Assembly: GCA_031289065.1 (NCBI GenBank)
Contig: JAITQI010000019.1
Location: 1-6,068 of the forward strand
DNA length: 6,068 nt
Source of the DNA: Oscillospiraceae bacterium
GTDB taxonomy: Bacteria; Bacillota; Clostridia; Oscillospirales; UBA929
Reading direction: 5' to 3'
Each line of letters starts with the position of its first letter. The first letter of the stretch is position 1. A program made the position numbers and the translations under genes. The notes beneath the pieces were generated by a model, which made no database searches, was not told the origin of the DNA, and saw only the letters and a program-made list of their open reading frames with translations. Positions 1 to 5,053 of the stretch are shown here, piece after piece.

Positions 1-723
1 GGGGTGTGGATCAAAAACGAGACCACCCTCAGCGTAGACGGGGCGGCCCTGCTGGAAAGCCCGCCCGTCATCCCCCTGGCCGACGACGGGCCGCAAATTT
101 TCATCGTCCACACCCACGGCAGCGAGGCCTATTGGCCGGACGAGGAATACCCCTATACCCCCACCGACGTGGAGCGCACCGAGGACACCCGTTTCAACGT
201 CGTCCGGGTGGGGGACGAAATGCAAGCGGTGTTTGAACGCATGGGCCTGCGGGTGCTCCACGACCGAAACATCTACGACCAGCCCTCCTACAACGGCTCC
301 TACGGCCGGTCCCTGACCGCCATCGCCACGGCGCTCAAGGAAAACCCCGGCATTTCAGTGGTCATCGACCTGCACCGGGACTCCATCCAGACCGCCGACG
401 GCACCAACTACAAGACGGCGGCCTTGGTGGACGGTCAAAAAATGGCCCAGGCCATGATCGTGGTGGGTACCAACGATTCGGGGCTGGACCATCCCAACTG
501 GAAGCAAAACCTGGCCTTCGCCATGGGCCTGCAACAGCGGGTCAACACCGCCTATCCCGGCCTGATGCGGCCCATCAACCTGCGCCGGGAACGCTTCAAC
601 GCCCACGCCACAACCGGGTCGATCCTCCTGGAGGTGGGCTCCTCGGCCAACACCCTGGGAGAAGCGATAGAGACGGCGAAGCGGTTTGCGATTGTGATGG
701 GGACGTACCTAATTGACAATTGA
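1..723 (+). CDS. spoIIP: Stage II sporulation protein P (SpoIIP), C-terminal part
   Basis: SpoIIP is a zinc-dependent peptidoglycan amidase/endopeptidase of the SpoIID-SpoIIM-SpoIIP engulfment complex, anchored in the mother-cell membrane and acting on septal peptidoglycan during sporulation. The frame is open at the left edge, so the N-terminus (membrane anchor and first part of the ectodomain) is missing; about 240 residues remain. Counting from the GTG at position 4, the visible motifs are HTHGSEAY (H36 and E41, expected zinc ligands), DLHRDS (H124, third ligand), VGTNDSGLDHPNWKQN (about 154-169), and LLEVGSSANTLGEA with E210 as the likely catalytic glutamate. All are typical of the SpoIIP/AmiC-like fold, so the catalytic core looks intact. 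The last residues (I-D-N) and the TGA come from an intergenic heptad repeat (AATTGAC). The usual gpr neighbour, if present, would lie outside the window. In Bacillus the gene is under sigma-E; no promoter is visible here because the 5' end is absent. Confidence 0.93.
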   Translation, partial: GVWIKNETTLSVDGAALLESPPVIPLADDGPQIFIVHTHGSEAYWPDEEYPYTPTDVERTEDTRFNVVRVGDEMQAVFERMGLRVLHDRNIYDQPSYNGSYGRSLTAIATALKENPGISVVIDLHRDSIQTADGTNYKTAALVDGQKMAQAMIVVGTNDSGLDHPNWKQNLAFAMGLQQRVNTAYPGLMRPINLRRERFNAHATTGSILLEVGSSANTLGEAIETAKRFAIVMGTYLIDN

Positions 724-861
724 CAATTGGGGAACGACAAAAACCGGACGTTTCCCCCGTTCCTTGTAGGGGATGGCGTCCCCGACATCCCGTTCCTCCT
801 CCCCAAAAAAGGCTCACTCCCCGCAAATAATTGTCAATTGTCCATCGTCAATTGTCAATTG
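711..861. repeat. AATTGAC/AATTGTC heptad repeats in inverted orientation
   Basis: The left flank (711-729) is two and a half tandem copies of the heptamer AATTGAC. The right flank (829-861) is the reverse-complement heptamer AATTGTC in tandem: AATTGTC, AATTGTC, CATCGTC, AATTGTC, AATTG. Together they form inverted terminal repeats around about 100 bp of GC-rich, non-coding DNA, so the block resembles a miniature element about 150 bp long. The interior carries a CCCGTTCCT direct repeat (756-764 and 789-797) and a GGAACG/CGTTCC stem (731-736 with 758-763). The left flank overlaps the last codons and stop of spoIIP. A related copy lies at 4310-4332. I see no transposase and no clear target-site duplication. 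Confidence 0.7.
769..791. repeat. GTAGGGG-type GC-rich hairpin
   Basis: Two mutually exclusive stems can form here: GGGATG (770-775) with CATCCC (786-791), or GGGGA (769-773) with TCCCC (779-783). The preceding TTGTAGGGG resembles a short GC-rich intergenic repeat that I associate with GC-rich gut Clostridia, but this cannot be confirmed from one copy. There is no T-tract directly after it, so it is not a standard intrinsic terminator for spoIIP. Confidence 0.4.
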
Positions 862-943
862 GGAAACGCCCCCCGCCGCGCGACAATCAAATCGCCGCAT
901 AGCGGCTCCACAATTTTTAATTCTTCATTTTTAATTTTTCATT
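860..943. repeat. Palindromic two-hairpin repeat, copy 1 (degenerate)
   Basis: This copy aligns with the repeats at 2819-2915 and 4977-5048. It keeps a degraded first hairpin (around 862-882), the second hairpin CCGC-ATA-GCGG (895-905), the GGCTCC that follows it, and a long T-rich right arm (911-943). That right arm is close to the reverse complement of the A-rich left arm of copy 2. The left side is instead the AATTGTC heptad array, so this copy looks chimeric between the two repeat families. It ends about 22 bases before the asnB ribosome binding site and makes up much of the asnB upstream region. Confidence 0.6.
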
Positions 944-982
944 GCGTTCAACGATCCGTCGCTATAAAGGAGTGCATCGCCC

Positions 983-2821
983 ATGTGCGGAATCGCGGGC
1001 CAAATCGGCTGGGACGCCGAACACATCGCGAACCAACGCCCCGTATACGAAGCCATGCAAAAAACACTGCTTCGGCGGGGCCCGGATCAGCGCGGGCTGT
1101 ATCTCCAGGGCAACGCGGCGCTGATACACACGCGGCTGTGCGTGGTGGACATCGAAAAGGGGCGACAGCCCATGCGCCTCACACGGGGGGACGAGGAGTA
1201 CGTCCTGGTGTACAACGGCGAACTGTACAACACCCCGGAGCTGCGCCGGGCGCTGGAGAGGCTGGGGCGCAAGTTCGACGGCCATTCGGACACCGAGGCG
1301 CTGCTGCGGGCCTATATGGAATGGGGCGCGGAGTCCATCCACCGGTTCAACGGCATCTTCGCCTTCGCCGTCTGGGAGGTTCACAACCGGCGGCTGTTTT
1401 TAGCCCGGGACAGGATCGGGGTCAAGCCGCTATTCTACACGCTGGCGGGCGGGACGCTGCTGTTCGCCTCGGAAATCAAGGCACTGCTGGCCCACCCGGC
1501 GGTGACGCCCACGCTGGATTTGGAGTCGGTGGCGGAGCTCATCTGCCTGGGGCCGGGGCGCACGCCGGGGTGCGGGGTTTTCCGGGGCATCCGGGAGCTG
1601 GAACCGGCCCGCTGCGGCTATTACACCCAAGACGGCCTGCGGACATGGCGCTATTGGCGGCTGACCGACCGCGAAAACAACGACAGCTTCCCCCAGGCGG
1701 TGGAAACCGTCCGCTTCCTGGTCACCGACGCCATCGAGCGGCAGCTGGTGTCCGACGTGCCGGTGGGGACGTTTTTGTCGGGCGGGCTGGATTCCAGCCT
1801 CATTTCGGCGGTGGCCGACCGCCGTTTTTCGGCCCGGGGGGAGCGGCTGCACACCTTCTCGGTGGACTACCGGGACAACGACCGGTTTTTCATCCCGGGC
1901 AAATTCCAGCCGGGGGACGACGGGGCCTTCATCCGCCGCATGAACGGACACCTGAACGCCCAGCACCACCAGGTCACCCTGGACACCGAGGAGCTGGTGG
2001 ACGCCCTGTTTGAAGCGGCGCGCGCGCGCGACCTGCCCGGCATGGCCGACGTGGACGCCTCCCTGCTGCTGTTTTGCCGGGCGGTGAAGGCGCATGTGAC
2101 GGTGGTGCTGTCGGGCGAATGCGCCGACGAGATTTTCGGGGGGTACCCCTGGTACCGGGACCCGGAAATCCGGGCGCGGGACGGCTTCCCCTGGGCCCAA
2201 TCCACCGCCTGGCGCAAGCGTTTTCTGCGCCCGGAACACGCCGCCGCCCTGGACGCGGAGGGCTATATCGGCCAGCGCTACCGGCAAACCCTGGCCGACA
2301 CGTCGGCCCGCCCCGGCCTGGACGCGGACGAGCGGCGTATGCGGGAGATGGTGGGCCTCAATTTCCAGTGGTTCATGCAGACGCTGTTGGACCGCAAGGA
2401 CAGAATGAGCATGTACGCCGGCCTGGAAGTACGGGTGCCCTACTGCGACTATCGGATCGCCGAGTACCTGTACAGCCTGCCCTGGGCCTACAAGGATCAC
2501 GGCGGGGTGGAAAAAGGCCTGCTGCGGGAAGCGGCGGTCGGTCTGCTACCCGAAGAGGTGCTACGGCGCAAAAAGAGCCCCTACCCCAAAACCCACCATC
2601 CGGTCTACCTGGCCGCCGTGTCGGCCCGTCTGCGGGCGGTGCTGGCCGACCCGGCCTCCCCGCTGCTGCGCGTCGCCGACCGGGGGGCGCTGGAAACCCT
2701 GCTGACAGGCGGGGAAACCGCCCCCTGGTACGGCCAGCTGATGAACACCCCCCAGACCATCGCCTATTTCTTGCAGATGGACTATTGGATGAGGGCGTAT
2801 GACGTTGAAATCAACGTCTAA
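983..2821 (+). CDS. asnB: Asparagine synthetase, glutamine-hydrolysing (AsnB)
   Basis: This cytoplasmic enzyme makes asparagine from aspartate, glutamine and ATP, giving glutamate, AMP and pyrophosphate. The 612-residue length fits the family (the Bacillus paralogues are about the same size). The N-terminal half is a class II glutamine amidotransferase (Ntn hydrolase) starting MCGIAGQ, with Cys2 as nucleophile after Met removal. It also shows RRGPD, YNGELYN (77-83) and GHSDTE (100-105), which bind glutamine. The C-terminal synthetase domain carries the PP-loop SGGLDS (266-271) for ATP, the GECADEIFGGY motif (378-388), and LDRKDRMSM followed by LEVRVPYCD. The start is supported by AAAGGAG at 966-972, 10 bases upstream, and by the need for Cys at position 2. 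The gene stands alone: spoIIP lies 259 bases upstream behind repeats, and the next gene is convergent. No T-box leader is visible although asparagine genes in Firmicutes often have one. Some Bacillus paralogues (AsnO) act in sporulation; nothing here decides between roles. Confidence 0.96.
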   Translation: MCGIAGQIGWDAEHIANQRPVYEAMQKTLLRRGPDQRGLYLQGNAALIHTRLCVVDIEKGRQPMRLTRGDEEYVLVYNGELYNTPELRRALERLGRKFDGHSDTEALLRAYMEWGAESIHRFNGIFAFAVWEVHNRRLFLARDRIGVKPLFYTLAGGTLLFASEIKALLAHPAVTPTLDLESVAELICLGPGRTPGCGVFRGIRELEPARCGYYTQDGLRTWRYWRLTDRENNDSFPQAVETVRFLVTDAIERQLVSDVPVGTFLSGGLDSSLISAVADRRFSARGERLHTFSVDYRDNDRFFIPGKFQPGDDGAFIRRMNGHLNAQHHQVTLDTEELVDALFEAARARDLPGMADVDASLLLFCRAVKAHVTVVLSGECADEIFGGYPWYRDPEIRARDGFPWAQSTAWRKRFLRPEHAAALDAEGYIGQRYRQTLADTSARPGLDADERRMREMVGLNFQWFMQTLLDRKDRMSMYAGLEVRVPYCDYRIAEYLYSLPWAYKDHGGVEKGLLREAAVGLLPEEVLRRKKSPYPKTHHPVYLAAVSARLRAVLADPASPLLRVADRGALETLLTGGETAPWYGQLMNTPQTIAYFLQMDYWMRAYDVEINV

Positions 2822-2915
2822 TTAAAAATTAAGAATGAAAAATGAAAAATTGCGGAATCGCGCTATGCGCGATGATTGAATTCGCCGCGCAGCGGTACCG
2901 CAATTTTTCATTTTT
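2819..2915. repeat. Palindromic two-hairpin repeat, copy 2 (most complete)
   Basis: The outer arms form an 18-bp perfect inverted repeat (2838-2855 with 2898-2915), each made of an A- or T-rich stretch ending in GCGG or starting CCGC. Between them are two smaller hairpins: ATCGCGC-TAT-GCGCGAT (2857-2873) and CCGC-GCA-GCGG (2885-2895). The fold is a three-way cruciform. An AT-rich tail (TAATTAAAAATTAAGAATG) lies to the left, and its first three bases are the asnB stop codon. The same architecture recurs at 4977-5048 and, degraded, at 860-943. Confidence 0.8.
2838..2915. terminator. Putative bidirectional terminator between convergent genes
   Basis: The 18-bp outer stem of the repeat has GCGG/CCGC at its inner end and A-rich/T-rich outer arms, so transcripts from either strand end in a stem followed by U-rich RNA. 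It lies between the ends of asnB (+) and the zinc-ribbon gene (-), and no other terminator is visible there. The large branched loop (42 bases) makes it an atypical intrinsic terminator, so termination is inferred. Confidence 0.45.
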
Positions 2916-2951
2916 GGGACATAATAAGGTGAGGTCAGGCGTTGGGGTGGA

Positions 2952-3950
2952 TCAGACTTTTTGCCACCGCGCCTTGGCTTCGGCCAAGCGGCTTTGGGGG
3001 ATGTATATCCGAGGCCTTACGACAAAGGTTCCACCGCCTACAAACATCGGAATATGGTATTCCTCCAAGAAGGCCTCTATCATATCGAGTTCTATGACAT
3101 TGTGTGCGACTGCAAACAGAACCGCCCATTCCGGCTGTCTGGGGTTTGAACCTGTAGGCCAACCGGGCAAAAAATCGGGGGTTGCAAAGCACCCTTTACC
3201 GGGTGTTTCCGTGGAATTCGCCTCATTCTCCTCCGTGAAATTCGTCTCCTCTTCTCCCTTGGGATTCGCCTCCTCTTTTCCCACGGGCCCGTACGCCTTG
3301 GCCGTCGCGGGTTCCATCCGGGGCAGGGCCAAAACGCGCACCGCGAAAGCCAGGAGCAACACCGCATAGAACATCCAATTCAGCCGCAAAAAGGAACCCG
3401 TGAAGGCGCTCAGGCCGTTCAGCTCGTTGTCGGCCCAGAGATTGGCGGCGAACACCGCCACCCACAGGACGACCGAAAACATGATTGTCCAGAAAAACGC
3501 GGATTTTCCGCTTTTGTGCGGCGTTTTTCGCATCCCAGTCAAGAGGGCGTACAGACCGAGTTTGACGACGCAAAACAGAGCGAACCCGAACAGGAGGACG
3601 GAAAAAAAGGTGAAGGGGCTGTTCGTATCGGCGGCGACAAAGAGCCTCGTCAGCCCAAAGAGGGAAAACCCGCCGCTACTGGCGTGGAGCAAATCGCGCC
3701 CCGCGCCCGTGTTAAACATATCGGACGCGAACCCCATCACCGTGTTGGCCAGCGGCATGTCGATGATTTTTTGCAGCAGCAGGACGACCAGCACGACGGC
3801 GGCGGCGGCAGGAGCGTACAAGTGGAACGGCGTCTGGGCGGGCGCGGGCGGGCCCACGGGCGAAGCGGCGGACGGCGTGAGCGCGGCGCCGCAACCCGGG
3901 CAGAAACGCGCGTCCGCCTCGACCGATTTCCCGCAATGTTGACAAAACAT
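2952..3950 (-). CDS. Zinc-ribbon / four-TM / DUF2007-like membrane protein
   Basis: This is a 332-residue protein of unknown function. Residues 1-23 form a zinc ribbon (C3, C6, C17, C20; CQHCG then CPGCG). A Pro/Ala linker follows, then about four hydrophobic segments (roughly 44-62, 112-138, 151-172, 191-209). Residues 224-248 are an acidic linker of degenerate 8-residue repeats. The C-terminus (about 275-332) resembles the DUF2007 'putative signal transducing protein' fold: a strand AVLFAVAHN, a helix with ELDMIEAFLEE, then HIPMFV and RIYIPQSRLAEAKARW. The start is set at the second Met: it begins the zinc ribbon, has AAAGGG 7 bases upstream, and leaves room for a leader behind the promoter at 4013-4041. 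An upstream in-frame ATG (3992) would add 14 basic residues, has no ribosome binding site and lies almost at the transcript start. The gene is divergent from an XRE regulator with operator-like palindromes between them. A sensing or regulatory membrane role is inference only. Confidence 0.82.
   Translation of the reverse strand: MFCQHCGKSVEADARFCPGCGAALTPSAASPVGPPAPAQTPFHLYAPAAAAVVLVVLLLQKIIDMPLANTVMGFASDMFNTGAGRDLLHASSGGFSLFGLTRLFVAADTNSPFTFFSVLLFGFALFCVVKLGLYALLTGMRKTPHKSGKSAFFWTIMFSVVLWVAVFAANLWADNELNGLSAFTGSFLRLNWMFYAVLLLAFAVRVLALPRMEPATAKAYGPVGKEEANPKGEEETNFTEENEANSTETPGKGCFATPDFLPGWPTGSNPRQPEWAVLFAVAHNVIELDMIEAFLEEYHIPMFVGGGTFVVRPRIYIPQSRLAEAKARWQKV
3215..3286 (-). repeat. Three tandem 24-bp repeats inside the membrane protein gene
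   Basis: Three consecutive 24-base units (3215-3238, 3239-3262, 3263-3286) each begin [A/G]ATTCG followed by a C/T-rich run on the plus strand. They encode three 8-residue acidic units in the linker: KEEANPKG, EEETNFTE and ENEANSTE. The length is a multiple of three, so copy number could change without breaking the frame. Confidence 0.75.
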
Positions 3951-3957
3951 ACGAACA

Positions 3958-3963
3958 CCCTTT
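3958..3963 (-). promoter_or_regulatory. Ribosome binding site deciding the start at 3950
   Basis: AAAGGG on the minus strand lies 7 bases before the ATG at 3950. No comparable sequence precedes the alternative ATG at 3992, so this site supports the shorter form of the zinc-ribbon protein. Confidence 0.7.
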
Positions 3964-3982
3964 CTTGTTTGCCTTGGCTTGA

Positions 3983-4002
3983 ATGGCTCCATACGGAACC
4001 AT
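3983..4002. promoter_or_regulatory. Operator-like palindrome O2
   Basis: ATGGCTCC-ATAC-GGAACCAT is an imperfect 8-N4-8 palindrome in which 16 of 20 positions match its own reverse complement. It shares the frame ATGnCnCC-N4-GGnAnCAT with the palindrome at 4016-4035; their centres are 33 bp apart, about three helical turns. It lies just downstream of the expected transcript start of the zinc-ribbon gene. Binding by the neighbouring XRE regulator is inferred. Confidence 0.5.
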
Positions 4003-4012
4003 TTTTATCGCT

Positions 4013-4041
4013 ATTATGACACCAAATGGTATCATTGTCAA
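4013..4041 (-). promoter_or_regulatory. Sigma-A-type promoter of the zinc-ribbon gene
   Basis: Read on the minus strand, TTGACA (4041-4036) is a perfect -35 box, followed by a 17-base spacer and the -10 box CATAAT (4018-4013), one mismatch from consensus. Transcription would start near 4006, giving a leader of about 55 bases before the ATG at 3950. The palindrome at 4016-4035 fills the spacer and overlaps the -10 box. Confidence 0.7.
4016..4035. promoter_or_regulatory. Operator-like palindrome O1
   Basis: ATGACACC-AAAT-GGTATCAT is an 8-N4-8 palindrome in which 16 of 20 positions match its own reverse complement. It sits between the -35 and -10 boxes of the leftward promoter, where a bound protein would block RNA polymerase. 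It is also just upstream of the XRE gene, so autoregulation is possible. Confidence 0.6.
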
Positions 4042-4046
4042 GGGTG
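4041..4046 (+). promoter_or_regulatory. Ribosome binding site deciding the GTG start at 4053
   Basis: AGGGTG lies 6 bases upstream of the GTG at 4053. The in-frame ATG at 4026 lies inside the operator and has no such site upstream, which favours the GTG start for the XRE regulator. Confidence 0.6.
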
Positions 4047-4052
4047 AATATC

Positions 4053-4259
4053 GTGTATTTTCCAAGGCTTCGAGACCTGCGCGAAGACAAGGATAAGACC
4101 CAGGTGGAAATCGCGGAACTGCTGTCCATGAACCGCAGCGTATACCGCCGGTATGAAAACGGCACGCGCGAGGTTCCCGTCTGGGCGGTGATCGCGCTGG
4201 CTCAATATTACGGCGTCACAACCGACTATCTGCTCGGGGTGAAAACCCCCAAACGATGA
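4053..4259 (+). CDS. Small XRE-family helix-turn-helix regulator
   Basis: This 68-residue protein is essentially one Cro/C1-type HTH domain that binds DNA, probably as a dimer. It begins YFPRLRDLREDKDKTQVEIA, the usual opening of clostridial single-domain XRE proteins. TQVEIAELL (16-24) and NRSVYRRYENG (27-37) form the HTH, followed by REVPVWAVIALAQYYGVTTDYLLG, the typical last helices. The GTG start is preferred because the family normally begins right before this opening motif and AGGGTG precedes it. An ATG at 4026 would add nine unrelated residues. The gene is divergent from the zinc-ribbon membrane protein gene and is followed within 6 bases by a strong terminator, so it is probably a single-gene transcript. 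The two palindromes upstream are its likely targets. The phage genes converge on it from the other side, so a phage repressor origin is possible, but the location outside the module and the host-like neighbour argue mildly against that. Confidence 0.88.
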   Translation: MYFPRLRDLREDKDKTQVEIAELLSMNRSVYRRYENGTREVPVWAVIALAQYYGVTTDYLLGVKTPKR

Positions 4260-4265
4260 CCATCT

Positions 4266-4303
4266 AAAAAGCGCCGCGCCGTGTAAACGGCGCGGCGCTT
4301 TTT
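4266..4303. terminator. Perfect bidirectional rho-independent terminator
   Basis: A 17-bp perfect stem (4266-4282 with 4287-4303) is closed by a GTAA tetraloop, a GNRA type. The stem core is 12 bp of mostly GC pairs flanked by A5 on one side and T5 on the other, so it ends transcripts from both directions: the XRE gene (stop at 4257-4259) from the left and the phage holin operon (stop at 4326) from the right. Confidence 0.93.
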
Positions 4304-4309
4304 CCGGGG

Positions 4310-4332
4310 AATTGACGGAGAATTGTCAATTG
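4310..4332. repeat. AATTGAC/AATTGTC heptad repeat, short copy
   Basis: AATTGAC (4310-4316) and the inverted AATTGTC plus AATTG (4321-4332) reproduce the heptads of the 711-861 block with only a 4-base GGAG between them. The holin stop codon lies inside it, just as the spoIIP stop lies inside the 711-729 array. Confidence 0.6.
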
Positions 4333-4736
4333 CGGAGCGTCTCCGCCGTCATCCCCGCCAGGACGCTCTTCAGCCGCTCCGGCAGGGGGAGGCCGCAGAG
4401 GGCGGCGTTTTCCAGGATGCTGAGGCCCTCGTTGGCGATGTAGTAGCCGATGGTGAGGCCCCGGAAGGCGAGGCCGTCGGCGGGGAAGAGGTTGTCGAGG
4501 GCGGCGGCCACCGCCACCACGACGTAGATGAGCAGCTTGCGCAGGCCGCCGGAAAACATGCGGGCGGAGCGCAGTTCCCGGCGGATGACCGCTTTGAGGA
4601 TGCCGGTGAGGCAGTCGGCGGCGGTGAAGCCGACCAGGGTATACAGCAGGGGATCGGCCCCGCCCAGCAGTCCGGCCAGGAACAGCCCGGCCCCGGCGGC
4701 GACGGTCTTCAGCCGGGACAAGCCTTCCGCCGTCAC
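4326..4736 (-). CDS. Phage holin, family 4 (TcdE-like)
   Basis: Holins oligomerise in the cytoplasmic membrane and time the release of endolysin at the end of a phage cycle; relatives such as TcdE have been linked to toxin secretion. The 136-residue product has three hydrophobic stretches (about 13-50, 67-85 and 94-112). It matches the family pattern: ADCLTGILKAVIRRELRS, then FSGGLRKLLIY, LDNLF, and the diagnostic YYIANEGLSILENAA followed by GLPLPERLKSVL. The start is taken as the GTG at 4736, which overlaps the TGA of the upstream gene in a GTGA junction and indicates translational coupling; a GAGG lies about 8 bases upstream. A longer open frame to 4880 exists, but its extra 48 residues are Arg/Gly/Pro-rich shadow of the neighbouring gene. 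No endolysin gene follows: a terminator comes next. The last codon and TGA lie in a heptad repeat. Confidence 0.9.
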   Translation of the reverse strand: MTAEGLSRLKTVAAGAGLFLAGLLGGADPLLYTLVGFTAADCLTGILKAVIRRELRSARMFSGGLRKLLIYVVVAVAAALDNLFPADGLAFRGLTIGYYIANEGLSILENAALCGLPLPERLKSVLAGMTAETLRN

Positions 4737-4942
4737 AACAGCGCCTCGGTCTGGACGCGCCACGCCTCGGGCACCTCGGCCAGGGTCAGTTTCCCGGTGG
4801 CCACCCGTTCGGCGTACAGGGGCGCGGTCAGCTCCGGCGCGGCGGCGGCGGCCAGCTGGAGCAGCTTGTCCAGCAGCCAAGCCACGTCGCCGCCCAGGGC
4901 TTCGAGCGGGTCAGGGGGGAAGTGGGTGATGTGAATATCCAT
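4733..4942 (-). CDS. Small phage tail-module protein, unknown function
   Basis: This 69-residue protein begins MDIHITHFPPDPLEALGGDV. A predicted Ala/Leu-rich helix (WLLDKLLQLAAAAAPEL) is followed by a C-terminal part LYAERVATGKLTLAEVPEAW. The latter recalls the 'aV..GkiT.eey..I' pattern of XkdX-like small phage proteins found between tail and lysis genes, but the match is weak and rests partly on position. It is well supported as a gene: GGAGGT (minus strand, 4953-4948) lies 5 bases before the ATG, the frame is tightly packed against the holin (GTGA overlap), and the length fits such proteins. It is separated from the upstream ymfQ-like gene by about 110 bases holding a palindromic repeat. 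Confidence 0.72.
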   Translation of the reverse strand: MDIHITHFPPDPLEALGGDVAWLLDKLLQLAAAAAPELTAPLYAERVATGKLTLAEVPEAWRVQTEALL

Positions 4943-4976
4943 GAACTACCTCCGAAAATTCAGCATTTAGCATTCA

Positions 4977-5048
4977 AATTAAAAATTTCGGAATCGCGCC
5001 GCGGCGCGATAATTACATGGCCGCGCAGCGGCTCCGTCATTCTTCATT
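4977..5048. repeat. Palindromic two-hairpin repeat, copy 3
   Basis: This copy lies between two phage tail-module genes. Its first hairpin is an 18-bp perfect palindrome (4993-5010, ATCGCGCCG and its complement). The second, CCGC-GCA-GCGG (5021-5031), is identical in sequence to that of copy 2. The left arm is ATTAAAAATTTCGG and the right arm CCGTCATTCTTCATT; these no longer pair well with each other, unlike in copy 2. Confidence 0.72.
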
Positions 5049-5053
5049 GGCTA

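Noticed and set aside
711..861. CRISPR-like array
   Set aside because: The units are 7 bp, directly tandem with no spacers, and in inverted orientation at the two ends.
862..982. T-box or other riboswitch leader for asnB
   Set aside because: No T-box consensus (GGGTGGNACCGCG-like) or antiterminator fold is visible; the region is occupied by a repeat.
727..2013. Long + strand open frame of 428 codons overlapping the start of asnB
   Set aside because: It runs through the repeat-filled gap and then reads asnB in another frame; the product is Arg/Gly/Pro/Ala-rich with no motif, a typical GC-rich shadow.
2018..2030. GC dinucleotide run in asnB
   Set aside because: It simply encodes Ala-Arg-Ala-Arg in a GC-rich gene; no evidence of a structural role.
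1430..2500. Minus-strand open frame of 356 codons inside asnB
   Set aside because: It is fully antisense to a well-supported asnB, with low-complexity Arg/Gly/His/Val-rich composition and no recognisable domain.
3951..3992. Upstream ATG start for the zinc-ribbon protein
   Set aside because: No ribosome binding site, it lies within about 15 bases of the expected transcript start and inside a palindrome, and the zinc ribbon normally begins at the second Met.
4737..4880. N-terminal extension of the holin to 184 residues
   Set aside because: The added 48 residues are Arg/Gly/Pro-rich readthrough of the neighbouring gene in another frame; the GTG at the GTGA junction gives a normal family length.
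4323..4934. Plus-strand open frame of 203 codons over the holin and small protein genes
   Set aside because: Antisense shadow with Gly/Glu/Ala-rich sequence; the minus-strand genes have family motifs, ribosome binding sites and a coupled overlap.
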